DNA of 64,000 nt from Platynereis dumerilii (Eukaryota; Annelida; Polychaeta; Phyllodocida; Nereididae), in contig JAPTHN010000010.1 of assembly GCA_026936325.1 (NCBI GenBank), positions 51,705,283-51,769,282 of the forward strand, written 5' to 3'. The position numbers were made by a program, and so were the translations under genes. The first letter of the stretch is position 1. Each line of letters begins with the position of its first letter. Below are positions 1 through 13,525 of the stretch, one piece after another. Below the pieces are notes generated by a model, which ran no database searches, had not been told where the DNA came from, and was given only the letters and a program-made list of their open reading frames with translations.

Positions 1-3000
1 CAATTCATAATCGTCTTATACACAGTTAATTAATGTTCTCATAATACGATAACACACGGATAATATAATTATATATAAACAGTAGATATTAGCTAAGGGA
101 ATTAACAACATGTTACACATTAACCCCATGTGAGGGATCTTTTACTTGCCGATCAAAAACTGATCAATACAAGAGGCCGCCAATTTAACGTCTCATCTGA
201 TTGATATCATTTTGGACTTCGAAGAATTATTTTGAAGAAGAAGAAAATACTTTAACATTTTTGACAGTTAAAAAATGTATAATTGCATGAATTCATTAAA
301 CTATGTTTGACTTTTTGCCATCTTTCATATTTGAACATTCTACGAAGAATGACTCTTTCTCTGAATGTAAATTGAATGATATAGGCTTCGGTTTTGATTT
401 AAAATGATGCAATAGTTTCGCAGTTTTATGTCTCATCAGCGCCTTATTATGCTTTGATAAGGAAAATGATGCACAAATAGAGATTGACAAAGCTTTGTTA
501 AATGTATTACATCTTCTGGTATTTTTGGTGCCTCTTCATTTCCTATTTATGAGTTTTTTCCGACCTTTGCTCTGTTATATGATTTATCATAGGAGATCTG
601 TGCTGTGAATATTTAGTAGTTGTTAGACAGCTATTTTAATATAGATTGGAAATTAGGCAAAATGCAGAAAACATAAATAACATTGCAGCACAATGACAAT
701 GGTTGTGCCATGTAAGTAATTGAGAAAACCCATGCAGTTGAGCTGAAAAGCTTCTGAAGAATCCACACATTCATTATTTACATGACATCCTGCCAGTAAG
801 GCCAGGCATAATTAATCTCTAACTTCTCGGATCTTCTCGAGGCACTTTTTTTAGGGTTGGTTGATAATTGTAATTTCAATTCTCACATTTTTATTATGTC
901 AATTTCATAAAGATTGTTGGTATGCTATTTTTTTTTCCGTAAACAGAAAATCTGTTGGATCAGTCAATCCGAGAAGCTAAAAATTTAATATGTCTGGCTT
1001 TAACATAACATCTTCTGCTGTCTCCTTCTCTTTTTACCTCTACGTAAATGTATAGTATATACTATATAGCCTCAGGCAGGAGAAATTAGTAGATGAAAAA
1101 TTGCATTAAGATAGAATGCCATTTGGGATTTCCATGAAGCACAGTTCATAAGTTTTGCAACTCAAAAGTGTACAGCTCTTTAAACATTAATGTACCAATC
1201 AGAAAACTGAATCCATATTTATTGTCTCCTTGGAAGTGTCCAAACAAGCTTTTTAAAACAGTTTTAATTCCGCACACCCTATTTGTAAGTTTCACCATCT
1301 CCACCCCTTTAAGTCTAGACAAAGACGACTTCAAACTGACTTTACAAAGTGTCCTACATTTTGTATTAGGCAAACCATCTGCATGAAAGAGAAAGAGGTC
1401 TGTGAAAACAGAACGAAGCCAGTCAGGTTCAAAAAATGAATCACACGATATTTGCTGCAAAGTTACTTTTTTTCCCTACTATTAATCTTTCGAGACATCC
1501 TTGATATCCAAGGAAGAAAGAGGCGGAACGTGATCTAGTCTGGTGCTATAAAGGTTATCCTGAAGCATCGTATAAAGTTCAGCTGTGACCACATGACGTA
1601 GACGCTGCCTATTGTTATTTAACTTGGACTTTTGTAATATTTTACCACTTCAAATTAATTGGTCGCTCAGATTTTATCTTATATATTCTCTATTATTAAA
1701 AAACTTTAGTAATACATGATCTCTTCTAATATGGATTGAAAGCAATTTAGCATCAGGAAAACATCTTGGTTCTGATCTTGAATATTTCAAGCTCATAACA
1801 TTGAGTTATTCAGCGCTCTAACATGGCCTGGTAAAATCCATCAGAGCCTGGTTAACCCCATTGTTGTAGCCCTTAATTGACATGGCTTCCCCAAAGCATA
1901 TCTTCAATTTCTTTGTAAAACAATGTAGATAGCAAGGAAGATTTTATTACTGAATTTTATCACTCGATTTTCGTGCATCACATAATTCTTGACAGGTCAT
2001 TGGTCGGAAAGATTCAAATAGTCTATAGAATAACGCTATAGTGAGACCTGTTATCTCATGCGTCATAATCCAAAAGAGAAAAAGGAGTGTGTGATCAACT
2101 TTGATGGAGACTGGCATATAACATGATAAGGTTGTCATTGTAATATTATTATTCGTAATTTGTCACACATCAAACATGAACTATTAGTCATTTAGGCAAC
2201 AATAAATCTAATTGGCAAAAGTACAAGTAAGTAATTCTCCGATCCATAAACACAGTTCCTTTCTTTCTTTAAATTGAGAAAAATAACAAATATATATTCA
2301 TAAGCATTCTTTGTCTGTCAAAAAATAGCTGAAAATTGTCAGTTCATATACAGTGGCACCTTCTTGACCACTTATACATATTTGTACTGGATAAGTGGAT
2401 GTATCTACTGGTGCTAAGGGCCCTTGCACTGATCAATAGAGGCGTTTTGGCATTCATATATTCCAGAGTGTTTCATCACTGATCCAATACCTGGGACTTG
2501 TTGACGCATGAGAGAATGAGTAACTGAAATATTATACTTTCTTGAGACATAACGATTTATGAAGAACAGCAAAAACTGGCAATTTGGCAAATGGCCTGGA
2601 ATATGCATTGTATTCAATGTTTCACTTTCGCTGTCTCTTCGTTTCTGATCCTTCATCATAAATTGTTTGTGATTCATACTAAAATTATGATATGAGTTCT
2701 TTGACAAATTGTGCAGACAAAGTGGAGACTGATTTTGTTGCTTTGGTTGCGTTCAGAGTTGAATTTCTTTGCTCTCTCTTCCTCTCTAATCTGTCATTTT
2801 ATGTTGAATGTGACATGCTGCAATGCTGGAATAAGCTCTTTGACAAATACTGCCAAAAAAGTGGTGATTTGTTTATTTGGTTGATTATGTTCAGACAGGA
2901 GATTTTCATAGCATATACATGTATTTTTACACCTTCATATGAAAAAAAAAATTGAGAGATTGAAACATAGCAACAACATATCTGCACACTATTATTGTAG

Positions 3001-5664
3001 TCTACTTAAAGTAATTTATTCAACTTATGCCATTTTAAGGCTGGAGTTGAATCAAATTGAATGGTGCTGCTTAGTGCTGAGTACCGTGATACACCGTATC
3101 GAAATGAACCGGTATTTTATGTCGATATGTGTACCGATATATCGGACTCAGCTGCTGTAACTTGTGGTACAATGAGGGAGCTAGAGATAATACAAAGAAG
3201 AAGATTATTTGTTCCCTTCATGACTTCGTTGACATATGCAAGTGGAAAAATGATGTTCTTGGACTTATGAATTAACATTATTGTGATAAATTGATGTCAT
3301 TCACATTGTTTAGAATGACCAATGATAGGCAGCTCATGCTTAATTTCACAAAATGTAGTCGCTGAAAATCCACTTCAAGAACTAAAGCCAGTCAAAGAAA
3401 ATCTGGAAGGGGAAATGATTGCACTGATGTGAGATGAATAAATGTCATGATTTTCAATTTGATTAATGCTTTGGATTCAGTTAATCAAGACTGATTATAG
3501 AAGCTAATGTTTTTCAGTATTTGCTGTAAAAATTGAGTTGAATCTTGTTGAAAGAGACTTGAAGTAAATCAAAGCAGCTAGTCAAATGGAATTTGGTTCA
3601 GTGGATGATTACAGATTCTGGAGATGAGTTTGTCTTCTTTGAACAACTTTAGAGCTTAATAGGACACATCAAAGTTATTCCAAGCTCCATTGTTTCCTTG
3701 TTTTAGCTTCTAGTGATCGAGATAGCAGATCCATCAATCTAACTCCTTTTTAATTTCTTGCCACATAATGCGGTGAAGTTATGACGTTTTTTGTTACTGC
3801 GTCATCTCCTGGGTTTGTCACGACTTAGTCTTTTCCTGAAAGACTGAAAGTTGTCAGATGGAAGTTATGTGAAAGGGGCCAGTGGAGTAGAAAAATCAAA
3901 TGTATTTCTGAATCATAAGTCGCAAAAGTTATGTATCGTCTCATGTTAAAAAAGAAAGGAGAGATGTTTAGGATTCTGTCTCGGTCGTCAAATCGTAAAT
4001 CTTTTGTTCAATATATAGGCCTGTGGCCAACCAAGCAAACATAAGATGTAAATATAAAATGTACTTTTACAGTTCATAAAGTTGAAAAGTTGGCAAAATA
4101 CTGACACAATTCATGTTTAACTTTGAAAGTTGTTTCTTAGACATTAGATTTGAATACTAAAACTTCTGTCTGTCTTTAATTACTAAGTGACTGATCGCTT
4201 TACATCTGCTTAGTAACAATTTGATTCTTTTTTATCTTCATTTTCACCATGAAAAGGTGAACGTAAAAGTTTGGCAATTTGCGAAACAATTCTATTTGCT
4301 ACAGAAACTTAGGAAAGACAAGCAAAGACGCTTGGAGGTCGAGGACCTCAGAGATGATAGAGGATGTTAAGACAATTGAGCCTTGCAAATATCTGCTCCG
4401 CTATAAATATTGACTTACGACATTCATTGAATTGTTGGAAGAATGGTTCAATAACTCTTCCAAACATCTTGTGGTCGTAAAAGGTGTCATTTGCCTTATT
4501 TTATGGACATTCAGCTGCAATGGAGCACTGAAGCATGGCATGATGAGGTCCATTCCATTCCCAACATATTTCTTATACCTTTTCAGAAATTGAACTTTTA
4601 AATAAATATCAGGCACTTCCTATCTGCCTGACTCCAAGACCTCATTTTCAAAATTTATATATCAATATAAGACCCGATTTACCAGAACAGATTCTACAGT
4701 ATAGAACATGGTATGGACTAATGTAGAACTGAGAATATATGAAATTGACGTAATCTTCATAAATATTTTGTTAAACTTCACTACCTACAAGTTCTGGATA
4801 TATATATTAATTTTTTTGCCTTGTTGATATCAATAATGTAGTTTCTGAAGTAACTGAAAAGCAACAGCAAAGTAGATTTGAAATATATTGCACTAATGAT
4901 CTTTGATGGATTTCTTCTTCTGAAAACAGCAAGGCAGTAATTTTTTTTTTGACAACTGGTCTGAGAGAGTCATATATCTAAGATGTTATGAAGAAGGGGA
5001 AAGCCATAGATCCTGATATATAGCATTGTGATATTTGAGAATTAATTGACCATATGAAAAGATCTTGAGTCTTGAATCAAATGGCAATGAAGTTTTCAAT
5101 TTCATTACTGATAGAAGCAAATGTGCTTTGCAACTAACATGCTTTTTATAATAATAGCTATTATATAACATCTAAAGTTAATTTAATGGCTGTAAAAATT
5201 GGTAAGTTTTGTTTTGTGAGAAGCTGAACCAAATGACTGAGCTGAAGTAACAGCTGCGATGGGGCATGCGCAGACAATAGACAAATGATCAGCTTCTGTC
5301 AAGAGCACTGGACTAATTCTTCGCTTGCATGATGTGGGAGATTTCGATGGACCGTTTTAGAAACTTGACTGAACACAGAGCTTTTACAATTTGCAATGAA
5401 GTAAGATTGTTTCCCTCTGACTATCTATCAGCTTTTTTATCTGATTTTTTTATCTTGATTATTTTATTGTTGGACTGAACAATATGTCTTTTTTTATATT
5501 ACAGTGTTGCATTTTTAATGATGCTCAGACTGAGTGTACAATATAACTATCTGTAACGCTAAAAGTTGAAAGAGAAAGGCTGAAAGCTCATTATGGACTT
5601 AATCATCTTACAAACCGAAGCCATAGTGCTTAGAATTTACTACTTATACACAAAGCTGCTTACA
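1..5664. repeat. Tandem segmental duplication, copy 1
   Basis: Base 1 onward matches 5664 onward and 11344 onward, so this is one unit of a direct tandem array with a period near 5.68 kb. Because homology is already running at base 1, the array probably extends left of the window. Alignment by eye to copy 2 is nearly identical over long stretches, with scattered substitutions. Copy 1 differs in three larger ways: about 90 bp extra near 3071-3160; lack of about 340 bp that copy 2 has at 9673-10030; and a private stretch of about 1.15 kb at 4065-5205 where copy 2 has only about 140 bp. I recognise no gene family in the unit. A conserved block at 2230-2700 is open on the minus strand in copy 3 but frameshifted here. 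Confidence 0.92.
4065..5205. other. Sequence private to copy 1
   Basis: The flanks (around 4050 and 5210) align with 10740 and 10893 in copy 2, but the intervening sequence does not. About 1.15 kb here replaces about 140 bp there. I see no terminal inverted repeat, target duplication or recognisable coding domain, so I cannot say whether it was inserted in copy 1 or lost from copy 2. Confidence 0.6.
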
Positions 5665-6998
5665 ATTCATAATCGTCTTATATGCAGTTAATTAATGTTC
5701 TCATAATACGATAACAAACGGATAATATAATTATATATACTCAGTAGATATTAGCTAAGGGAATTAACAACATGTTACACATTAACCCCATGTGAGGGAT
5801 CTTTTACTTGCCGATCAAAAACTGATCAATACAAGAGGCCGCCAATTTAACGTCTCATCTGATTGATATCATTTTGGACTTCGAAGAATTATTTTGAAGA
5901 AGAAGAAAATACTTTAACATTTTTGACAGTTAAAAAATGTATAATTGCATGAATTCATTAAACTATGTTTGACTTTTTGCCATCTTTCATATTTGAACAT
6001 TCTACGAAGAATGACTCTTTCTCTGAATGTAAATTGAATGATATAGGCTTCGGTTTTGATTTTTTAAAAATGATGCAATAGTTTCGCAGCTTTATGTCTC
6101 ATCAGCGCCTTATTATGCTTTGATAAGGAAAATGATGCACAAATAGAGATTGACAAAGCTTTGTTAAATGTATTACATCTTCTGGTATTTTTGGTGCCTC
6201 TTCATTTCCTATTTATGAGTTTTTTCCGACCTTTGCTCTGTTATATGATTTATCATAGGAGATCTGTGCTGTGAATATTTAGTAGGTGTTAGACAGCTAT
6301 TTTAATATAGATTGGAAATTAGGCAAAATGCAGAAAACATAAATAACATTGCAGCACAATGACAATGGTTGTGCCATGTAAGTAATTGAGAAAACCCATG
6401 CAGTTGAGCTGAAAAGCTTCTGAAGAATCCACACATTCATTATTTACATGACATCCTGCCAGTAAGGCCAGGCATAATTAATCTCTAACTTCTCGGATCT
6501 TCTCGAGGCACTTTTTTTAGGGTTGGTCGATAATTGTAATTTCAATTCTCACATTTTTATTATGTCAATTTCATAAAGATTTTTGGTATATGCTAATTTT
6601 TTTTTCCGTAAACAGAAAATCTGTTGGATCAGTCAATCCGAGAAGCTAAAAATTTAATATGTCTGGCTTTAACGTAACATTTTCTGCTGTCTCCTTCTTG
6701 TTTTACCTCTACGTAGATATATAGCCTCAGGCAGGAGAAATTAGTAGATGAAAAATTGCATTAAGATAGAATGCCATTTGGGATTTCCATGAAGCGCAGT
6801 TCATAAGTTTTGCAACTCAAAAGTGTACAGCTCTTTAAACATTAATGTACCAATCAGAAAACTGAATCCATATTTTTTGTCTCCTTGGAGCTGTCCAAAC
6901 AAGCTTTAGCAGTTTTAGTTCCACACACGCTCCTTGTAAGTTTCACCATCTCCACCCCTTTAAGTCTAGACAAAGACGACTTCAAACTGACTATGCAA

Positions 6999-7799
6999 TA
7001 GGGTGCATCATTTACCCCTGACCTTTTCATATTTTGATGTCTATGTGATATGTTTGGAGGTTGGACAATAAAAACATGGAAAAAAAATTTCAGCTCAAAA
7101 TTCTGATGGGAACAGCCACCTCCAGGCCCATGTTTGTATAAAATCGGAGCATCCTAAAAAATCTCAATATCTCAGGAACCACTTGGCCTAGAGACTTGGT
7201 ATTGGGCTCAAAATGTGCGGAATGTCCATATTTATACTCACTCCAATTGAAACTTTTCCCCTATCTCTAACCGTTTTTCTGTTATTTGACAAAAACTCAA
7301 TTTTACTGGGAAATGCGATAGAAATGGGTATTTATGGAGACTTGGGCCCTACCCAGTCTACAATGGACCTGCTTCCATTATTTCCACCTCAGATCCTTCC
7401 ACAGTACTAATCTTGGGGATGTATCTTGTTCAGTCTGACTTTTGCATAATCAAAAATGTGGACTTATTCAATAAAAAGTCAGTTTTTCCAACCTGGCTCT
7501 GAAACTATTGGTCCCAGGGTCAAAGTTGCAATTGTAATGAATATAAACTCATTTATTCCGCACATTTTGAGCCTAATATCAAGTCTCTTGGACCATCGGT
7601 TCTTGAGTTATGACATTTTCACAAAATATCGCAGTTTAGTTTCATTGAAATATCATTGAAATAAGTAATGCCATGGAGGTGGCTGTTCCCATAGGAATAT
7701 CAACCTGAAATTTGGTGTGCATGCTCAGGACATCCAACCTCCTAACATATCACATAGACATCAAAATTGGAAAAGGTTGGGGGCAACTGATGCACCCTA
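6999..7799. mobile_element. Foldback hAT-type non-autonomous element with 8-bp TSD
   Basis: The ends are TAGGGTGCATCA and its reverse complement, flanked by perfect 8-bp direct repeats CTATGCAA at 6991-6998 and 7800-7807. The paralogous site in copy 1 (about 1340) is empty, which fixes the boundaries. The element is palindromic well beyond its tips: the left interior around 7140-7260 pairs with the right interior around 7540-7640, leaving a central loop of roughly 250 bp. No transposase is visible. The 8-bp TSD and TAGGGTG tip fit the hAT superfamily. It inserted after the 5.68-kb duplication. Confidence 0.88.
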
Positions 7800-9834
7800 C
7801 TATGCAAAGTGTCCTACATTTTGTATTAGGCAAACCATCTGCATGAAAGAGAAAGAGGTCTGTGAAAACAGAACAAAGCCAGTCAGGTTCAAAAAATAAA
7901 TCACACAATCTTTGCTGCAAAGTTAGTTTTTTTCCCTGCTATTAATCTTCCGAGACATCCTTGATATCCAAGGAAGAAAGAGGCGGAACGTGATCTAGTC
8001 TGGCGCTATAAAGGTTATCCTGAAGCATCGTATAAAGTTCAGCTGTGACCACATGACGTAGACGCTGCCTATTGTTATTTAACTTGGACTTTTGCAATAT
8101 TTTACCACTTCAAATTAATTGGTCGCTCAGATTTTATCATATATATTCTCTATTATTAAAAAACTTTAGTAATACATGATCTCTTTTAATATGGATTGAA
8201 AGCAATTTAGCATTAGGAAAACATCTTGGTTCTGATCTTGAATATTTCAAGCTCATAACATTGAGTTATTCAGCGCTCTAACATGGCCTCGTAAAATCCA
8301 TGATAGCATGGTTAACCCATTGTTGTAGCCCTTAATTGACATCTCTTCCCCAAAGCATATCTTCAATTTCTTCTTGAAACAATTTATATAGCAAGGAAGA
8401 TTTTATTACTGAATTTTATCACTCGATTTTCATGCATCACATAATTCTTGACAGGTCATTGGTTGGAAAGATTCAAATAGTCTATAGAATAACGCTATAG
8501 TGAGACCTGTTATCTCATGCGTCATAATCCAAAAGAGAAAAAGGAGTGTGTGATCAACTTTGATGGAGACTGGCATATAACATGATAAGGTTGTTATTGT
8601 AATATTATTATTCGTAATTTGTCACACATCAAACATGAACTATTAGTCATTTAGGCAACAATAAATCTAATTGGCAAAAGTACAAGTAAGTAATTCTCCG
8701 ATCCATTAAACATAGTTCCTTTCTTTCTTTAAATTGAGAAAAATAACAAATATATATTCATGAGCATTCTTTGTCTATCAAAAAATTGCTGAAAATTGTC
8801 TGTTCATATACAGTGGCACCTTCTTGACCACTCATACATATTTGTACTGGATAAGTGGATGTATCTACTGGTGCTAAGGGCCCTTGCACTGATCAATAGA
8901 GGCGTTTTGGCATTCATATATTCCAGAGTGTTTCATCACTGATCCAATACCTGGGACTTGTTGACGCATTAGAGAATGAGTAACTGAAATATTATACTTT
9001 CTTGTGACATAACGATTTATGAAGAACAGCAAAAACTGGCAATTTGGCAAATGGCCAATGCATTGTATTCAATGTTTCACTTTTGCTGTCTCTTCGTTTC
9101 TGATCCTTCATCATAAATTGTATATGATTCATTCTAAAATTACATTTTATGATATGAGTTCTTTGACAAATTGTGCAGACGAAGTGGAGACTGATTTTGT
9201 TGCTTTGGTTGCCTTCAGACTTTTTTTTGCTCTCTCTTCCTCTCTCATCTGTCATTTTATGTTGAGTGTGACATGCTGCAATGCTGGAATAAGCTCTTTG
9301 ACAAATACTGCCAAAAAAGTGGTGATTTGTTTATTTGGTTGATTATGTTCAGAAAGGAGATTTTCATAGCATATTATTACACATTCATACAAAAAAATTA
9401 GAGATTGAACCATATAATAGCAACAACAGATCTATACACTATTAATATAATCTACTTAAAGTAATTTATTCAACTTATGCCATTTTAAGGCTGGAGTTGA
9501 ATCAAATAGAATGGTGCTGCTGTAACTTGTGGTACAATGAGGGAGAGATAATACAAAGAAGAAGAGTATTTGTTCCCTTCATGACTTCGTTGACATGGGC
9601 AAGTGGAAAAATGATGTTCTTGGACTTATGAATTAACATTATTTTGATAAATTGATGTCATTCACATTGTTTATGCTTACTGCAATTTCAATAAGTATGA
9701 GTTTCTGCAAAAGGCCAGTTAAAATGGGGCAAATGCACTTCATGTAATTGGTTGAGGCACTGAATATCGTAGTATAAAGCTAATTTGAATACCAGAAAAA
9801 CGTGTATAAAGTCCAGTGGACGTGTTTGGTGTAG

Positions 9835-10116
9835 TGGCTAATCTTATCTGCAAACCAAACTCAGCTGCTCAATGAAAGGAATGTAATATTTTTCACAGTT
9901 TCCTACATTCAGCACAGATATTTGGAGGACGTTTTATGGCCTATTGACCAATCAGACAAGCTGAAAATGCCACGTAGAAACAGAGAAAACATCCCAGAGA
10001 AACTCATACTTACTGAATCTGCAGTAATTTCACAAAATGTAGTCGCTGAAAATCCACTTCAAGAACTAAAGCCAGTCAAAGAAAATCTAGAAGGGGAAAT
10101 GATTGCAGAGATGTGA
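9835..10116 (+). CDS. Unrecognised open frame in copy 2, possibly a terminal exon
   Basis: The frame is open for 93 codons from after a TAG at 9832 to a TGA at 10114. There is no ATG near its start, so if real it would be an exon. It is hydrophilic and charged in its second half (KMPRRNREN, then a KPVKENLEGE stretch). Copy 1 retains only roughly the last third, with the same reading frame and stop (around 3345-3432), because the upstream part is missing there. I recognise no domain. In an AT-rich, repeat-filled unit this could be chance; the clean 3' end shared by both copies may simply reflect their recent duplication. Confidence 0.2.
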   Translation, partial: WLILSANQTQLLNERNVIFFTVSYIQHRYLEDVLWPIDQSDKLKMPRRNRENIPEKLILTESAVISQNVVAENPLQELKPVKENLEGEMIAEM

Positions 10117-11622
10117 GATGAATAAATGTCATGATTTTCAATTTGATTAATGCTTTGGATTCAGTTAATCAAGACTGATTATAGAAGCTAATGTTTTTCA
10201 GTATTTGCAGTAAAAATTGAGTCGGATCTTGTTGAAAGAGACTTGAAGTAAATCAAAGCAGCTAGTCAAATGGAATTTGGTTCAGTGGATGATTACAGAT
10301 CCTGGAGATGAGTTTGTCTTCATTGAACAACTTTGGAGCTTAATAGGACACATCAAATTATTCCAAGCTCCATTGTTTCCTTGTTTTAGCTTTTAGTGAT
10401 CGAGATAGCAGATCCATCAATCTAACTAGTGCTCCTTTTTAATTTCTTCCCACATCATGCAGTGAAGTTATGACGTTTTGTGTTACTGCGGCATCTCCTG
10501 GGTTTATCACGACTTAGTCTTTTCCTGAAAGACTGAGAGTATTCAGATGGAAGTTATGTGAAAGGGACCAGTGAAGTGGAAAATTCAAATGTATTTCTGA
10601 ATCATTAAGTCGCAAAAGATATGTATCGTCTCATGTTAAAAAAGAAAGGAGAGATGTTTAGGATTCTGTCTCGGTCGTCAAATCGTAAATCTTTTGTTCA
10701 ATATATAGGCCTGTGGCCAACCAAGCAAATATAAGATGTAAATATAAAATGTACACTCTTGCTCATAAATATGGAATATACCGAAATAACCACGATCCTT
10801 GTTTTATTTTTTACCCTTGTTTTGGGCGAGTCCAGATTCAGAAAATTAACTTCAACATGCTGAGAAGAGGCTCGTCTAGACTGATATTTGTTTTGTGAGA
10901 AGCTGAACAAAATGACTAAGCTGAAGTAACAATTGCGATGGGGCATGCGCAGACAATAGACAAATGATCAGCCTCTGTCAAGAGCACTGGACTAATTCTT
11001 CGCTTGCAGGATGTGGGAGATTTCTATGGACCGTTTTTAGAAACATTTTTAACTTTACTGAACACAGAGCTTTAACAATTTGCAATGAAGTAAGATTGTT
11101 TCCCTCTGACCATCTATCAGCTTTTCAATCTGGTTATTTTATTTGGGGACTGAACAATATATGTCTTTTGTCATGTTAAAGTGTTGCGTTTTTAATGATG
11201 CTCAGACTGAGTGTACAATATAAAGTTCTATCTGAAACGCTAAAATTTGAAAGAGAAAGGCTGAAAGCTCATTATGGACTTAATCATCTTACAAACCGAA
11301 GCCATAGTGCTTAGAATTTACTACTTATACGCAAAGCTGCTTACAATTCATAATCGTCTTATATGCCATTAATTAATGTTCTCATAATACAATATCACAC
11401 GGATGATATGATTATATATACAAAGTAGATATTAGCTAAGGGAATTAACAACATGTTGCACATTAACCTCATGTGAGGGATCTTTTACTTGCCGAACACA
11501 AACTCTGATCAATACAAGAGGCCGCCAATTTAACATCTCATCTGATTGACATTATTTTGGACTTCGAAGAATTATTTTGAAGAAGAAGAAAATATTTTTG
11601 CTTTTTTGACCGTTAAAAAATG

Positions 11623-12815
11623 AGGAGCTTCCAGACACATTAATTGTTGGCGAATGGAGAATAAGAATAAATTTTTATTTTCACTCGAGTATAATAAACA
11701 AATAACAGCAGCTAAAAGCTGGTGTTCGAGTTAAAACAATAATAAACAAGGTGATAAAAACAACAATTAAAAGCTACATCAGATATATAAAAAAGAGTGC
11801 CACACGGCATAATAAAACATTATAAAAGCATGCATGACTGACTAGCAAAAGCATCCATGACTAGTGATAAAGAAATTGAGAACATTCATTACAACTTTCT
11901 TTTACACATTTCCAAGTTGACATTTTGTTTATAAATTCATTTTCATTCTCAGAATCTTTTATAGAAACTGGCAAAGAATTCCATAATTTAGTGCCAGCAT
12001 AAAGCAGAGAGCGATAGCCATATGTCACAGTATTGTACTTCTTGACATGAAGTCTTTTACTATCTCTTAAGTTATAAGTTATTTCTTTGAGTTCATACAT
12101 ATCATTTAGATACTTCAAGTTGAGATCATTGAAACATTTAAACATGAAGACAGCAATTTTCTCCAATCGCCAATGCTAGAAGGTATTACTGTGACATATG
12201 GTTAACATTTCAGTGAGATTAAGCATGTGATGTTGGTCATCTAGAATGAATCTCAAACACCTTTTCTGAATTGTACACATAAGATCAGCTTGTAGTTTTG
12301 GGCAAAAATGCCACACCATAAGGCAATATGTGAACTGAAAGGTGACCATAGCATCAATTAAAGCAGTTCTCTCAGCCCTCCCACAAATTCGATTTGACAT
12401 CCTTTTGATGATATTCAAATTACGACTGGCTTTATTACAAAGACTTTTTACATGTTTTTTAAATGAGAACTGAGCTTCAATGTGGACACCTAGCAGTTTT
12501 ACATCCTTGACATCTTTGATTGTAACATCATCTATCGAAATTGTTCTTGGCTCATCGCAATTAGAGTTTTTGTCAAGTACCACGAACTGGAATTTGTCGG
12601 GATTTGCCCTCATCATGTTTTTAGAGAACCATTTTGTACAAATTTCGGCATTAGACTTTAGCTTTGACATCACATATAAGGGATCTGATCTCCTACAACA
12701 GCAATCGAATTGTCATCAGCATAATTATAAAAGTGGTCTCCGACATCATAAAGTAGATCATTAACAAAAATATTATAGATTAATGGCCCAAGAACACTGC
12801 CCTGGAAGCGTACTG
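11623..12815 (-). mobile_element. 5'-truncated LINE (CR1/Jockey-like), reverse transcriptase C-terminal part
   Basis: Read on the minus strand, the fragment begins within the RT motif just before QGSVLGPLIYNIFVNDLL, continues through the catalytic motif YNYADDNSIAV, then the thumb-like region (FQFVVLDKNSN, LLGVHIEAQFSFKKHVK). It ends with the typical C-terminal block (TVTYGYRSLLYAGTKLWNSL). At least two frame breaks separate these pieces. The 3' end lies at 11623, next to an AT-rich tail. Boundaries come from comparison with copy 2: the sequence breaks after GTTAAAAAATG and resumes with TATAATTGCATG. The endonuclease and upper RT domains are absent, as in dead-on-arrival LINE insertions. Confidence 0.88.
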
Positions 12816-13525
12816 TATAATTGCATGTGTTTGACTTTTTGCCATCTGTCATATTAAAACACTCTACGAAAAAAAAAAATCTTTCTCAGAGTGTATTTAA
12901 ATGATACTGGGGCTTCAGTTCTGATGGAAGATGATGTGGTAGTTTCAAACTTTTATGTCTCATCAGCACCTTATTAGGCTATGTCAAAGAAGGTGATCTA
13001 CAAATAGACATTGACAAAGCTGTGTTAAATGCTTACATTTTCTGGTATTTTTGGTGTCTCTTCATTTCCTATTAATGAGTTTTTCCAACTTTGCTCTGCT
13101 ATATGATTTATCAATCGAGCTCTGTGTTATGAATATTTAGTACTTCCTAGACAGCTATTTTAATATAGATTGGAAATTACGCAATATGAAGAAAACACAG
13201 AAATAACAACAACATGACAGCACAATGACAATGGTTGTGCCATGTATGTAATTGAGAAAACCCAGTTTAGCTGAAAGGCATCTGAAGAATCTGCTGGTTT
13301 ATTTACATGATATCCTCACATGAAGACCAGATATAATTGATCTTTAGCTTCTAAGATCTTCTCGAGGCACTTTTTCTGGGTATTTGGTAGAACCAAAAAA
13401 ACACTATAAACTCAAATGATTTTTATTATATCAATTTGATAAAGATTGCTACGCTCAATTTTGAATCCGTAGGCCGAAAATCAGTTGGGTCGGACCTTCC
13501 GAGAAGCGCAAAAATGTCTGGCCTA

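Larger units (their letters stand above)
5665..11344. repeat. Tandem segmental duplication, copy 2
   Basis: This is the second unit of the array, joined directly to copies 1 and 3. The junction sequence (a direct run from ACTTATAC through GCTGCTTACAATTC) recurs at about 5640 and 11322. It contains an 801-bp foldback element at 6999-7799 that copy 1 lacks. It retains a plus-strand open frame at 9835-10116 that is truncated in copy 1. High similarity to copy 1 implies a recent duplication. An assembly artefact is unlikely because the copies differ by distinct insertions and by point changes throughout. Confidence 0.92.

Noticed and set aside
1146-1460. 104-codon minus frame in copy 1
   Set aside because: The paralogous blocks in copies 2, 3 and 4 are frameshifted or interrupted, and no domain is recognised; not supported as coding.
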